Positions 1 to 8,698 of a stretch of DNA of 64,000 nucleotides are shown here, in pieces. A program made the translations under genes and the position numbers. The notes below the pieces were generated by a model. It was not told where the DNA came from. It searched no databases and saw only the letters and a program-made list of their open reading frames with translations. The first letter of the stretch is position 1. Every line of letters starts with the position of its first letter. The DNA comes from SUG2458 sp963651465 (lineage in GTDB: Bacteria; Bacillota_I; Bacilli_A; RFN20; CAG-826): contig CAVJPS010000010.1 in NCBI GenBank assembly GCA_963651465.1, positions 55,637-119,636 of the forward strand, given 5' to 3'.

Positions 1-733
1 GGTTATAAACATCTTTTCTATTATATGTAAGTGGTTCACCATTTGGTTTAATAAATAGGCCACCAGCCTCTTCAACAACACATTGTGATGCAGCTGTATC
101 CCATTCTTTAGTCCCATTTGTAAATCGGACTGAGATTTCAGCAAGTCCACTTGCAATTCGGCATGCCTTAATTGCACTACCATATCTTTCTACATTTGTA
201 ATTTTGTCACCATGTTCTTTAATATAATCTTTTTCGTTATCAGTAACATGGAAACGTGAAGTTAAAAATGTTAAATTACTTGTTCTATCATTAACGTGTA
301 TTTTTGTAATTTCTCCATTAGGGTACAAATGGTAAGCACCATTTCCTTTTGAAGCATAATAAATATCGCCAGTTGTTGGAATTGATACTACTCCAACAAC
401 AACATTGCCTTTATATGCTAAGCCAATGTTAGTAGTAAATTCTCCGTCTTTAGCAACAAAATCTTTTGTTCCGTCAACAGGATCAACAATCCATAAATAA
501 TCATTATTTAAACGTTCAAAATTATCTTCTGATTCTTCAGTAAGAAGTGCGTAATCTTTAAAATGTTCTTTTAAATATTTTCTAATTACAGCATCAGCGC
601 CTTTATCAGCAGCAGTAACAGGTGAATTATCGTCTTTAATTTCAACATCAAAACTTGTGTTATAAATTTCCATAATACCTGGAATTGCTAATTTTGCAGC
701 TTCAATAGCTACTTGTAATTCTTTTTCCCACAT
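1..733 (-). CDS. cysQ: 3'(2'),5'-bisphosphate nucleotidase / inositol monophosphatase family, partial
   Basis: My translation of the minus strand gives 244 residues running off the left edge, so the last few residues are missing. The family removes a phosphate from pAp or inositol phosphates with Mg2+. The signature motifs are visible: DNSPVTAAD (about 35-43), the metal-binding Glu pair in LLTEES (about 66-67), DPVDGTKDF (about 84-92) and EWDTAA (about 210-215). The start ATG lies 3 bp after the NrnA-like gene stop, so the two are probably cotranscribed. CysQ is preferred over plain IMPase because DPVDGTKDF is CysQ-like and the upstream gene also targets pAp, but substrate choice is inferred. 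No sulfate assimilation genes are visible. Confidence 0.85.
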   Translation of the reverse strand, partial: MWEKELQVAIEAAKLAIPGIMEIYNTSFDVEIKDDNSPVTAADKGADAVIRKYLKEHFKDYALLTEESEDNFERLNNDYLWIVDPVDGTKDFVAKDGEFTTNIGLAYKGNVVVGVVSIPTTGDIYYASKGNGAYHLYPNGEITKIHVNDRTSNLTFLTSRFHVTDNEKDYIKEHGDKITNVERYGSAIKACRIASGLAEISVRFTNGTKEWDTAASQCVVEEAGGLFIKPNGEPLTYNRKDVYN

Positions 734-736
734 ATA

Positions 737-1684
737 CTATTTTCCTTCCTGTACAATTAAATCATCTAATTTTTGGATAATTTCATGTGCCATTTCTAAC
801 GATGATACGTTACATCCTGCAGCACATAAATGTCCTCCACCACCATATTGAACAGCGATTTGTTGAACATTGATACCACCAGAACGATATTCAACAAATG
901 TTTTTCCATCTTCTTCTTCGCCAAAGAAAACCCAAATTGGACAGTCTTTAACATTAGCTAATAAATTAACTAATACAGCAGTGTGGTGTCCAGAATATCC
1001 AAAGCTCTTACATGTTTCTTTATCAAAAATACAGTAGATAACTCCATGTTCAGATTTTTGATAATGGCTATAAACATATCCTTTAAAACGTAAAGAAGCT
1101 TCATCGGCAACATATAAACGATCATATATTCTCTTCATTTCAATACCAAACGAAGATAAATAGCCACACATTTCAAATGTGTTTTTGGTAATTGGTTGAT
1201 ATTGGAAACGTCCACTATCAGTAACAATACCCATATAAAGTGATGATGCTCCAATTAAATTAAGTTTCATGTTGTTTTCAATAATAAACTTAGTAATAAT
1301 TTCACTCGCAGCAATCATTTCAGTTTCTATAATTCGAACTGAACCGAATGGTTCTGAAATAATGTGGTGATCAATCATACATAAATCTAAGCCATTTCCA
1401 ATACGTTGATCTTCAGATCTTGTAATAATGTTAAAATCAACACCAATACATAATGAATTAGCAATAATTTCATCGCCAACTTCATCCATTGGTCCAAATA
1501 AATCAACACCAGGTTTAAAGCCACTTCCGACAGCATAAACTTTTTTATTTGGGAAAGTTTCTTTAATTGCTTCACGTAATCCAACTTGTGAGCCATAGCA
1601 GTCACCGTCAGGGTTTAAGTGACCAAATATAACTATTGAATCATATTCTTCAATTTTCTTAAATAATTCCTTACTATTCTTCAT
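737..1684 (-). CDS. nrnA: DHH/DHHA1 phosphoesterase, NrnA-like oligoribonuclease / pAp phosphatase
   Basis: This 315-residue protein has the two-domain DHH-DHHA1 layout. HLNPDGD at 22-28 and the namesake DHH at 105-107 bind Mn2+. A GGGGH loop at 281-285 in the DHHA1 domain binds substrate. NrnA proteins degrade nano-RNAs of 2-5 nt and dephosphorylate pAp in the cytoplasm, finishing RNA turnover where Orn is absent. Length and motifs are normal for the family. The start is preceded by a GGAG Shine-Dalgarno. The gene sits immediately upstream of a CysQ-like phosphatase, an arrangement that would give two pAp-hydrolysing activities in one transcript. NrnB or GdpP-type relatives are less likely because no extra domains are present. 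Confidence 0.87.
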   Translation of the reverse strand: MKNSKELFKKIEEYDSIVIFGHLNPDGDCYGSQVGLREAIKETFPNKKVYAVGSGFKPGVDLFGPMDEVGDEIIANSLCIGVDFNIITRSEDQRIGNGLDLCMIDHHIISEPFGSVRIIETEMIAASEIITKFIIENNMKLNLIGASSLYMGIVTDSGRFQYQPITKNTFEMCGYLSSFGIEMKRIYDRLYVADEASLRFKGYVYSHYQKSEHGVIYCIFDKETCKSFGYSGHHTAVLVNLLANVKDCPIWVFFGEEEDGKTFVEYRSGGINVQQIAVQYGGGGHLCAAGCNVSSLEMAHEIIQKLDDLIVQEGK

Positions 1685-1706
1685 AATCTTAACTCCTATC
1701 CAATAT

Positions 1707-1715
1707 ATTCTACCA
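1707..1715 (-). promoter_or_regulatory. possible extended -10 promoter of nrnA
   Basis: Read on the minus strand this is TGG followed by TAGAAT, an extended -10 element about 25 bp before the nrnA start. No good -35 is visible. It lies just after the fba terminator, where a new transcript would be expected. Confidence 0.35.
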
Positions 1716-1734
1716 TATATGAGAATTGTTTAAT

Positions 1735-1763
1735 AATAAAAAAACTCCACTTTTGTGGAGTTT
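1735..1763 (-). terminator. intrinsic terminator of the argS-rpoE-fba operon
   Basis: The inverted repeat AAACTCCAC / GTGGAGTTT has a 4-base loop and on the minus strand is followed by a run of T. It starts 16 bp after the fba stop codon. Confidence 0.88.
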
Positions 1764-1778
1764 AATGCTTTCTTTTTA

Positions 1779-2648
1779 CTATTCAGCTTTACCGACAGAA
1801 CCAAACATTTCCATTTTGATTTTGACGATTTCTTTAATGCCTTCTGTGCCAGGAGCAAGTAATTTACGTGGATCGAAACCTTTACCTTCTAAATCTTTAC
1901 CAGCTTCAATGTATTTACGTGTAGCTTCAGCAAAGTATAATTGGCATTCTGTATTAACGTTAATTTTGCAAACACCTAAAGAAATAGCTTTTTTAATCAT
2001 ATCTTCAGGAATTCCAGTACCACCATGTAAAACTAATGGCATAGTGCCACATTCGCCTTTAATAGCTTCTAATGCTTCAAAGTCAAGTCCTTGCCAGTTA
2101 GCAGGATATTTACCGTGAATATTACCAATACCAGCAGCTAAAATATCGATGCCTAAATCAGCAATCATTTTACATTGTTTTGGATCAGCAACTTCACCAC
2201 GGCCAATAACGCCGTCTTCTTCGCCACCAATTGAGCCAACTTCAGCTTCAACTGTAGCACCCATTGAATGAGCTAAAGCAACGATTTCTTTAGTCTTTTC
2301 AATGTTTTCTTCGATTGAATAATGTGAACCATCAAACATAACTGAAGAGAAACCAGCTTCTAAAGCCTTTTTAGCTCCTTCATATGTACCATGGTCTAAA
2401 TGTAATGCGACAGGAACTGTAATGTTTAAAGTTTCAATCATTGCTTTAACCATAGCAACAACAACTTTATAGCCTGTCATATACTTTGCAGCACCTTCAG
2501 AAACACCTAATAAAACTGGTGAATTTAATTCTTGTGCTGTTAATAAGATAGCTTTAGTCCATTCAAGATTGTTAATATTGAAAGCACCAACAGCGTAATG
2601 GCCTTCACGAGCCTTTTGCATCATTTCTTTTGCATTTACTAAACCCAT
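1779..2648 (-). CDS. fba: class II fructose-1,6-bisphosphate aldolase
   Basis: The enzyme cleaves fructose-1,6-bisphosphate to DHAP and glyceraldehyde-3-phosphate in glycolysis, using Zn2+. The 289 residues match the FbaA type of Bacilli. The Asp-His pair in HLDHGT (85-86), the Zn ligand His178 in GNIHGKY and His208 in LHGGTG are present. It follows rpoE by 18 bp with a GGGGG Shine-Dalgarno, and the fba terminator ends the operon. A tagatose-bisphosphate aldolase is a possible alternative substrate class, but the housekeeping context favours FBP aldolase. Confidence 0.93.
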   Translation of the reverse strand: MGLVNAKEMMQKAREGHYAVGAFNINNLEWTKAILLTAQELNSPVLLGVSEGAAKYMTGYKVVVAMVKAMIETLNITVPVALHLDHGTYEGAKKALEAGFSSVMFDGSHYSIEENIEKTKEIVALAHSMGATVEAEVGSIGGEEDGVIGRGEVADPKQCKMIADLGIDILAAGIGNIHGKYPANWQGLDFEALEAIKGECGTMPLVLHGGTGIPEDMIKKAISLGVCKINVNTECQLYFAEATRKYIEAGKDLEGKGFDPRKLLAPGTEGIKEIVKIKMEMFGSVGKAE

Positions 2649-2666
2649 ATTTATATCCCCCTTAGA

Positions 2667-3059
2667 TTAGTAATCTTCTTCCTCTGATTCTTTATCTTCA
2701 TCAGACTCTTCATCATTTTCTAAAGAATCAACATCGTCACCGCTAATTTGTTTTTCATAGTCTAATTCTTCTTGATCTAAATCAGCTTCGTCGATTTCTT
2801 CAACATCTTTATAAACATCATTCATATCAATGTGAACTTCTTCAAATTTCTTATGGCTACGTAAGTCCCATTCGTTTTCACCGACAGTAACGAAACGACC
2901 GTCAAGTGATAAGTTTGTATAGAAGCGTCCTAATTCTCTTGCTTCAGTTTCAGCATCCATATTAGTTACTTCTTTAATTTTGTCCCAAATTTCTTTAAAT
3001 GGAACTTTAGTATTTCTTTCTTTAACAAATTCGTATGCAATTTCAATATTTGATTTCAT
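2667..3059 (-). CDS. rpoE: DNA-directed RNA polymerase delta subunit
   Basis: This 130-residue protein has the two parts of RpoE (delta): a folded N-terminal HARE-type winged helix (about 1-85, containing a WDLRSHKKFE segment) and a disordered tail from about 88 that is almost entirely Glu and Asp. Delta associates with core RNA polymerase in Firmicutes, promotes recycling and raises sensitivity to initiating NTP levels. It lies between argS and fba, as part of the conserved DUF1934-argS-rpoE block of Bacilli. Presence of delta supports a Bacilli-type rather than clostridial lineage. Confidence 0.92.
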   Translation of the reverse strand: MKSNIEIAYEFVKERNTKVPFKEIWDKIKEVTNMDAETEARELGRFYTNLSLDGRFVTVGENEWDLRSHKKFEEVHIDMNDVYKDVEEIDEADLDQEELDYEKQISGDDVDSLENDEESDEDKESEEEDY

Positions 3060-3074
3060 TGTTTATTCCTCCAA

Positions 3075-4700
3075 TTACATTTTTTCAGGTGCCGATACAC
3101 CAATCAAATCTAAAGCATTTTTCATAACAATCATACTAGCTTTTGCAAGACCAAGTCTAGCAGCAGTTAAAGCAAGATTGTCTCTATCTAATAAACGGCA
3201 TTCTGTATAGAACCCATGAATTAGTGAAGCGAGTTTTTGAATATATGTAGTTAATTTATAAGGAGATCTAGTTACAGCAGCATCTAATACTTCTTTAGAG
3301 AAGTCACTTAAGTGCTTCATTAAATCAATCTCTTTTGGATGATTTAATCCATTACCAGTTGAATCTATTTCAATGTCTTGTGCATTTGATAAAACATTAA
3401 ATAAACGAGCGTATGCATATTGAGCATAATATACAGGGTTTGCACTAGATGTCTCTTTTGCTAAATCTAAGTTAAAATCTAAATGTCCGGATGCAGCTTT
3501 AGATACAAAGAAATATCTTACAGCGTCAACACCAACTTCTTCACATAATTCACGCATTGCAATAGCATTACCAGTTCTCTTTGACATCTTATATTCTTCA
3601 CCGTTTTTAAATAAACGGACCATTTGAATTAACTCAACATCTAAGATATCACGAGGATAACCAAACATTTGTAATGATGATTTCATACGATCAATGTATC
3701 CGTGGTGGTCAGCGCCAAGAACATCAATAAGTTTAACAAATCCACGATCTAACTTATTAAGGTGATATGCAATATCAGGTAATAAGTAAGTGTAGTTACC
3801 ATCACTTTTAATAATGACACGATCTTTATCATCTTTAAAAGCAGTAGTTTTTAAGAAAGTAGCTCCTTCATTTTCATAAATATAATCTTTAGCACCTTCT
3901 AAAACTCTTTCTACGCCTTTATTAGCACGAACAACAGTTTCATAAGAGAAAACATCAAATGATACTCTAAAATCTTTTAAGTCATCTTTTAATTTATTAA
4001 GTTCGAGTTCAGCGCCTCTTCTTTTAAAGTAAGTTTCAGATTCTTCTGAATCAACTAAATATTTGTCGCCAACTTCTTCTTTCATAAGTTCAGCAACTTT
4101 AATTAAGTCTGGTGCGTGATAGCCATCTTCTGGTAATTCGACATTGTCACCAAATAATTGATGATAACGTGCACGAATTGATTTGCCTAAAACTGTAATT
4201 TGGTTACCAGCATCATTAACGTAATATTCACGAGTGACATCGTAACCTACTTTATCATACATTCGGCAAATGCAATCACCGATTGCAGCACCTCTAGCAT
4301 GACCTAAGTGTAAGTCACCAGTTGGGTTAGCTGACACGAATTCGACATTAATTTTTTCTTTATTGCCAAATGTGTTATCACCAAAATGTTCTTTTTCAGT
4401 AAGAATCTTTTCAATGATTGTATTAACTGCATCAGATTTAACAAAGAAATTAATAAATCCTGGGCCAGCAATTTCAACTTTATTAAAATCACTCTTATCA
4501 AGTAATTCTATTAATTGATTAGCAATTGCAACAGGTGCTTTTTTTAATGTGCGAGCAAGTTGCATAGCAACGTTTGTAGCATAGTCACCATGTGCTTTAT
4601 CTTTTGAACGTTCAATAACAATACTAGAAGTCTCAAGGCTTACATTCATCTTTTCTAAAGCTTCTTTTATCGTCAATTTTAATTTTTCTTCAATTAACAT
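3075..4700 (-). CDS. argS: arginyl-tRNA synthetase
   Basis: Class I aminoacyl-tRNA synthetase charging tRNA-Arg. The 541 residues contain an N-terminal Arg-S additional domain (1-90), the HIGH-type motif HLGH at 131-134 and a KMSKR sequence at about 375-379, which many ArgRS proteins lack. The helical DALR anticodon-binding domain forms the C-terminus. The ATG start overlaps the stop of the upstream DUF1934 gene by 7 bp, indicating translational coupling, and rpoE follows within 15 bp. Confidence 0.96.
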   Translation of the reverse strand: MLIEEKLKLTIKEALEKMNVSLETSSIVIERSKDKAHGDYATNVAMQLARTLKKAPVAIANQLIELLDKSDFNKVEIAGPGFINFFVKSDAVNTIIEKILTEKEHFGDNTFGNKEKINVEFVSANPTGDLHLGHARGAAIGDCICRMYDKVGYDVTREYYVNDAGNQITVLGKSIRARYHQLFGDNVELPEDGYHAPDLIKVAELMKEEVGDKYLVDSEESETYFKRRGAELELNKLKDDLKDFRVSFDVFSYETVVRANKGVERVLEGAKDYIYENEGATFLKTTAFKDDKDRVIIKSDGNYTYLLPDIAYHLNKLDRGFVKLIDVLGADHHGYIDRMKSSLQMFGYPRDILDVELIQMVRLFKNGEEYKMSKRTGNAIAMRELCEEVGVDAVRYFFVSKAASGHLDFNLDLAKETSSANPVYYAQYAYARLFNVLSNAQDIEIDSTGNGLNHPKEIDLMKHLSDFSKEVLDAAVTRSPYKLTTYIQKLASLIHGFYTECRLLDRDNLALTAARLGLAKASMIVMKNALDLIGVSAPEKM

Positions 4701-5098
4701 TTTTTCACCTCAATTTCTAATGTATTGTGAGAAATAATTTTATCATTTGTGAATATATCATATTCAAATAAAATATCAAGTGATTTTTTAAAAAACTTTA
4801 CTAATTTGAAATCTAGTTCAAGTGTACGTGATTTAAATAAATATTTACCATGTGTTAACTCGTCTAATTTAAGGTTAATCAGTGCTTCGTAATCACGTTG
4901 AGAAATTTTAATATTACATTCACTTTCATCAACAAATAATAATTTTATTGTAATAAGTTTGTCTTGGTTATCTACATAACTAATCGATAACATACTATCG
5001 GAGTCATCTAAAGAATATAGTTCACCATTAAATGTTTCACTTATCTTTTCGTCATTTATTTCTTGGGTTGAAGTAATAGTAACAAAAGTTTTTTCCAT
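4694..5098 (-). CDS. DUF1934 / YwiB-like beta-barrel protein
   Basis: This protein of 134 residues belongs by composition and context to the DUF1934 (YwiB) calycin-like beta-barrel family, whose genes precede argS in Bacillus. I chose the internal ATG at 5098 (first residues MEKTFVTITS) because a GGTGA Shine-Dalgarno sits just ahead of it. The longer reading starts 48 bp earlier inside the promoter region. The biochemical role is unknown in the family. No signal peptide or membrane segment is visible, so it is probably cytoplasmic. It is the first gene of the argS-rpoE-fba operon. Confidence 0.75.
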   Translation of the reverse strand: MEKTFVTITSTQEINDEKISETFNGELYSLDDSDSMLSISYVDNQDKLITIKLLFVDESECNIKISQRDYEALINLKLDELTHGKYLFKSRTLELDFKLVKFFKKSLDILFEYDIFTNDKIISHNTLEIEVKKC

Positions 5099-5110
5099 AA
5101 TTTCACCGTG

Positions 5111-5135
5111 TTTATTATAAAACATTTTATGTTTT
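5111..5135 (-). promoter_or_regulatory. candidate promoter with inverted repeat upstream of DUF1934-argS
   Basis: On the minus strand a TATAAT box lies 14-19 bp before the DUF1934 start. The spacer upstream of it carries the inverted repeat AAAACAT-ttt-ATGTTTT (5119-5135). The -35 is poor (TTTTAA). The repeat could be an operator or just an AT-rich coincidence. Confidence 0.4.
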
Positions 5136-5180
5136 ATTAAAAGCAACTTATTAAATTAGACTAAAGAAAGCGTTTTAAAA

Positions 5181-5214
5181 GATAAAAAAAGCTGAAAAAT
5201 ACAATTTCAGCTTT
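5181..5214 (-). terminator. intrinsic terminator of gltX
   Basis: Stem AAAGCTGAAA / TTTCAGCTTT with a 7-base loop, followed on the minus strand by a T-rich run. It begins 10 bp beyond the gltX stop. Confidence 0.88.
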
Positions 5215-5223
5215 GATTTTTTA

Positions 5224-6666
5224 CTATTTATTTAAACGAGCAATAGTTTCTTTTTTACCTAATACACTAATAATATTAACCATTTCAGCACCATGCATCA
5301 TACCAGTTAATTTAAGTCTAATAGGCATGTATAAGTTTTTGCCTTTTACACCTAATGCTAATTGAACATTTTTGAAACATTGTTTTACTGTATCAGCATT
5401 GATATCATTTAATTTGTTTAATTCTTCTGCAAAAGTTTTAATAACGTTAGGCGTAGTATCTAAATTCATAACATCTAAAGCTTCTTGCTCAGTGAATTCT
5501 ACTGGATTAATAATAGGACTAATTAATTCAACAATTTCTTGTCCGTATCTAATTTGTTCTTTAAATAAGTTAGCAAGTTTTAATATTTCAGCATCCGTTT
5601 TTGAATTAACATCAACTACTTTAGCAATAAATGGTTTAATGAATTTTAAATAGTCTTCTTCTGACAATGCTTTAATGTAATGAGCGTTAAACCACATTAA
5701 TTTAACAGGATCAAACATAGAAGGAGATGAAGATAACTTGTTAGGATTAAAAGCCTTTACAGCTTCTGGTAATGTAAAGAATTCATTATCGTCGTCAGGA
5801 GTCCATCCTAATAAAAGAATAAAATTAACAATTGCTTCTTTAAGATAACCTAATTCACGATATTGAGACATAAATTGTAAAATATTATTATCTCTTTTTG
5901 ATAATTTCTTACCATCTTGGTTAACAATAATTGTCATATGTCCAAAGCGAGGAACTTGCCAGCCAAAATAATCATAAATAACAATTTGTTTTGGAGTATT
6001 AGATAAATGTTCTTCACCACGGAAAATGTGAGTCATTTCCATTAAATGATCATCAACTACAACAGCAAAGTTATATGTAGGGATGCCATTTGATTTCATA
6101 ATAACCCAGTCACCGATATCATTTGTATTAAACGAAACTTTGCCACGTACTAAATCATCAAAAACAATTTCTTTATTTTTTGGCATTTTAATTCTAATAC
6201 AAGGTTTACGACCTTCTTTTTCGTATTGCGAAATTTGTTCAGGTGTCAAATGTAAACAGTGTCCGTCATATTTTGGAGCTGCAATACCTCTTTCAAGTTG
6301 AGCATCACGAGATGCTTGTAATTCATCTTCGTTACAGTAGCAATAATAGGCATAACCTTTATCAACTAATTCTTGAGCATATTTATGATAAATATCTAAT
6401 CTTTCCATTTGACGATATGGAGCATATTTAGGATTTGGAATTGCTGGAGATTCATCAGGTTCAATACCTAACCATAATAAATCATTAAGTTGACTTTCTT
6501 CTCCACCAGCAACATTTCTTTCAATATCGGTATCTTCAATTCTAAATACTAATTCTCCACCAAAGTGCTTAGCATATAAATAATTAAATAGTGCTGATCT
6601 TGCACCACCTATATGAAGAAATCCTGTAGGTGATGGAGCGTATCTTACTCTTATTTTTTCAGCCAT
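5224..6666 (-). CDS. gltX: glutamyl-tRNA synthetase
   Basis: Class I synthetase of 480 residues that ligates glutamate to tRNA. The HIGH motif is in PSPTGFLHIGGARS (11-24) and the KMSKS-equivalent KLSKR is at 254-258. The segment YYCYCNEDEL near 108-117 matches the usual cysteine-containing insertion. In Bacilli this enzyme is commonly non-discriminating and also charges tRNA-Gln for GatCAB. Neither GlnRS nor gatCAB is in the window, so that cannot be tested here. It is 2 bp downstream of ispF, in the same transcript. Confidence 0.95.
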   Translation of the reverse strand: MAEKIRVRYAPSPTGFLHIGGARSALFNYLYAKHFGGELVFRIEDTDIERNVAGGEESQLNDLLWLGIEPDESPAIPNPKYAPYRQMERLDIYHKYAQELVDKGYAYYCYCNEDELQASRDAQLERGIAAPKYDGHCLHLTPEQISQYEKEGRKPCIRIKMPKNKEIVFDDLVRGKVSFNTNDIGDWVIMKSNGIPTYNFAVVVDDHLMEMTHIFRGEEHLSNTPKQIVIYDYFGWQVPRFGHMTIIVNQDGKKLSKRDNNILQFMSQYRELGYLKEAIVNFILLLGWTPDDDNEFFTLPEAVKAFNPNKLSSSPSMFDPVKLMWFNAHYIKALSEEDYLKFIKPFIAKVVDVNSKTDAEILKLANLFKEQIRYGQEIVELISPIINPVEFTEQEALDVMNLDTTPNVIKTFAEELNKLNDINADTVKQCFKNVQLALGVKGKNLYMPIRLKLTGMMHGAEMVNIISVLGKKETIARLNK

Positions 6667-6668
6667 AA

Positions 6669-7148
6669 TTAACCCTTCTTTCTTAAAAGGACAATGGTAC
6701 GTGCTTCAATAGCTTCTAATTTCCCTATTTCACCAATGCCTTCATTTGTACCAGCTTTAACTGATACTTTATCAATTTCAATTTTTAACAATGTAGCAAC
6801 GACAGCTCTCATTTCATTAATGTATTTTTGTAAATGAGGTTGCTCCGCAATAATACTAACATCAATATTATTAACTTCAAAGCCTTTCTTTTCCATCATA
6901 GCTACAACTTCATTAACAATTAAACATGAGTCGTAATTTTCGTATTGTGGATCGTTAGGTGGAAAATATTTTCCTAAATCTCCTAATGCTAAAGCACCTA
7001 GAATTGATTCAGCAATAGAATGTAAAGCAACATCAGCATCACTATGTCCTAATAAACCCAATTCAAATGGTATTTTAACACCACACAAGAATAAATTGCG
7101 TCCTTTTACTAAACGATGAATATCACTTGCATACCCAATACGATACAT
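6669..7148 (-). CDS. ispF: 2-C-methyl-D-erythritol 2,4-cyclodiphosphate synthase
   Basis: This 159-residue enzyme closes the cyclodiphosphate ring in the MEP isoprenoid pathway. The Zn ligands Asp9 and His11 lie in ASDIHRL, and the third ligand His43 lies in GHSDADVALHS. In the C-terminal TxE segment (GTNEGIG) Glu is kept, but the following residue is Gly rather than the usual Lys. Its presence indicates isoprenoids are made by the MEP route. It is sandwiched between ychF (15 bp upstream) and gltX. IspD, often fused or adjacent, is not in the window. Confidence 0.93.
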   Translation of the reverse strand: MYRIGYASDIHRLVKGRNLFLCGVKIPFELGLLGHSDADVALHSIAESILGALALGDLGKYFPPNDPQYENYDSCLIVNEVVAMMEKKGFEVNNIDVSIIAEQPHLQKYINEMRAVVATLLKIEIDKVSVKAGTNEGIGEIGKLEAIEARTIVLLRKKG

Positions 7149-7163
7149 AAAACCCCTCCTTAA

Positions 7164-8270
7164 TTAAACATTAAATCTAAATAACATTATATCACTATCT
7201 TGAACAATATAAGATTTACCTTCTATTCTAAGTTTACCTGCTTCTTTAACAGCAAGCTCTGAACCGTATTTAACAATATCTTCATATGAATAAACTTCAG
7301 CTTTAATAAAGCCACGTTCAAAATCACTATGAATAATACCAGCACATTCAGGAGCTAACATTCCATTTTTAAATGTCCATGCACGGCATTCATCTGGTCC
7401 AACTGTAAAGAAAGTTTTAAGTCCTAAAATGCTATACGCAGCTTTAATAACTTTATCTAAGCCAGATTCAGTAATTCCTAAATCACTTAAGAACATAACT
7501 TTTTCTTCTTCACTCAATGAAGAAAGTTGAGCTTCTATTTCACATGAAACAGGAATGACAACAGAATTATCTTCCTTAGCATAATCAACAACAGCATTAT
7601 AATATTTACTATTAGTTGGGTTAGCATAATCATTTTCGTTAATATTAGCAACATAAATCATTGGTAACATAGTTAATAAGAAGAAGTTCTTACGAACATA
7701 TTTTGCATCATCTTCACTAAATTCAACTGAACGAGCAGGACGACCGTTTTCTAAAGCTTCTTGTAATTGCTTTAATAAATTAGTTTCGTACACAGCTTCC
7801 TTATCTTTTGTAGTACGAGCTTTATTTTCAACTCTTCCTAGTCTTTTAACAACAGCATCTAAATCTGCCAAAGCTAATTCAAGATTAATAATTTCAATAT
7901 CTCTTTTTGGATCAACTGTATTTTCAACATGAATAATTTCACTATTCTCAAAACATCTTACTACTTGAACAATAGCGTCACATTCACGAATATTAGCCAA
8001 GAATTGATTTCCAAGTCCTTCACCATTACTAGCTCCTTTAACTAAACCAGCAATATCGTAAAATTCAAAAGTAGCAGCGATAGTGCGTTTAGGATTAAAC
8101 ATTTTTGATAATGTGTTTAATCTTTCATCCGGAACAGCAACAATTCCAGTATTTGGTTTAATAGTTGCAAATGGGTAATTTGCAGCTTCAACATTTGCGT
8201 TTGTAATTGCATTAAATAAAGTAGATTTACCAACATTAGGTAATCCAACAATACCAGCTTTTAATGGCAT
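7164..8270 (-). CDS. ychF: redox-regulated ATPase / GTPase-like YchF
   Basis: Obg-family P-loop protein of 368 residues. The G1 motif GLPNVGKST (9-17) opens the protein. The NINE sequence in place of NKxD marks it as the ATP-preferring YchF (OLA1) branch. A TGS domain forms the C-terminus. YchF binds ribosomes and is linked to oxidative stress control. The gene follows the csp terminator and begins after an AAGGAGAG Shine-Dalgarno, with ispF and gltX downstream. Confidence 0.95.
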   Translation of the reverse strand: MPLKAGIVGLPNVGKSTLFNAITNANVEAANYPFATIKPNTGIVAVPDERLNTLSKMFNPKRTIAATFEFYDIAGLVKGASNGEGLGNQFLANIRECDAIVQVVRCFENSEIIHVENTVDPKRDIEIINLELALADLDAVVKRLGRVENKARTTKDKEAVYETNLLKQLQEALENGRPARSVEFSEDDAKYVRKNFFLLTMLPMIYVANINENDYANPTNSKYYNAVVDYAKEDNSVVIPVSCEIEAQLSSLSEEEKVMFLSDLGITESGLDKVIKAAYSILGLKTFFTVGPDECRAWTFKNGMLAPECAGIIHSDFERGFIKAEVYSYEDIVKYGSELAVKEAGKLRIEGKSYIVQDSDIMLFRFNV

Positions 8271-8305
8271 TTAACATCTCTCCTTTGCCATAATGTTTTA
8301 TATCA

Positions 8306-8331
8306 TTAAAAAAAGTCGATAGCCGACTTTT
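8306..8331 (-). terminator. intrinsic terminator of csp
   Basis: Stem AAAAGTCG / CGACTTTT with a 5-base loop and a T run on the minus strand, 10 bp after the cold-shock gene stop. Confidence 0.85.
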
Positions 8332-8340
8332 CCTAATACC

Positions 8341-8535
8341 TTAAATCTTTGTAATATTAATTGCGCGAGGTCCACGTTCTGATTCTTCTAATTCAAAATC
8401 AACATTTGTATTTTGTTCTACAACATTAGAACCATCTAATAAAGCTCTAAAATGGAAAAAGATATCTTTACCTTCTTCAGTACGAATAAAACCATATCCT
8501 TTTTCTTTGTTAAACATTTTTACAGTGCCTTTCAT
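8341..8535 (-). CDS. cold-shock domain protein
   Basis: A 64-residue single cold-shock domain that binds single-stranded nucleic acid. RNP1 is KGYGFI and RNP2 is DIFFHF. I chose the ATG at 8535, which follows a strong AGGAGGTG Shine-Dalgarno; the reading seven codons longer would place that site inside the coding region. It is a monocistronic unit with its own terminator. The paralogue type (CspA, B or D) cannot be told. Confidence 0.93.
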   Translation of the reverse strand: MKGTVKMFNKEKGYGFIRTEEGKDIFFHFRALLDGSNVVEQNTNVDFELEESERGPRAINITKI

Positions 8536-8698
8536 AAAAACACCTCCTATAATCAATTACTTATTGACAAAAATAGTGTATCACTTTTTAATAAATAATA
8601 CTATTGATTTTAATAATAATATTGATTAATAAATATATCTCACAATTACTTATTTTTCTACTTTACGAACTATTATTTTACAATTGGAGTTAAAAGAG
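8536..8698. other. AT-rich intergenic region between the ABC cluster and csp
   Basis: This stretch must hold the csp promoter and leader on the minus strand. A TACACT box about 40 bp before the csp start is the best -10 candidate but lacks a clear -35. No small gene and no clear terminator for the ABC cluster were seen; the ABC fusion gene ends at 8699 with only weak A/T runs after it. Confidence 0.5.

Noticed and set aside
8565..8594. A plus-strand TTGACA with TTTAAT 17 bp downstream in the csp leader
   Set aside because: It looks like a promoter, but there is no plus-strand gene after it and it would only produce antisense RNA to the ABC cluster's opposite side; A/T-rich chance is likely.
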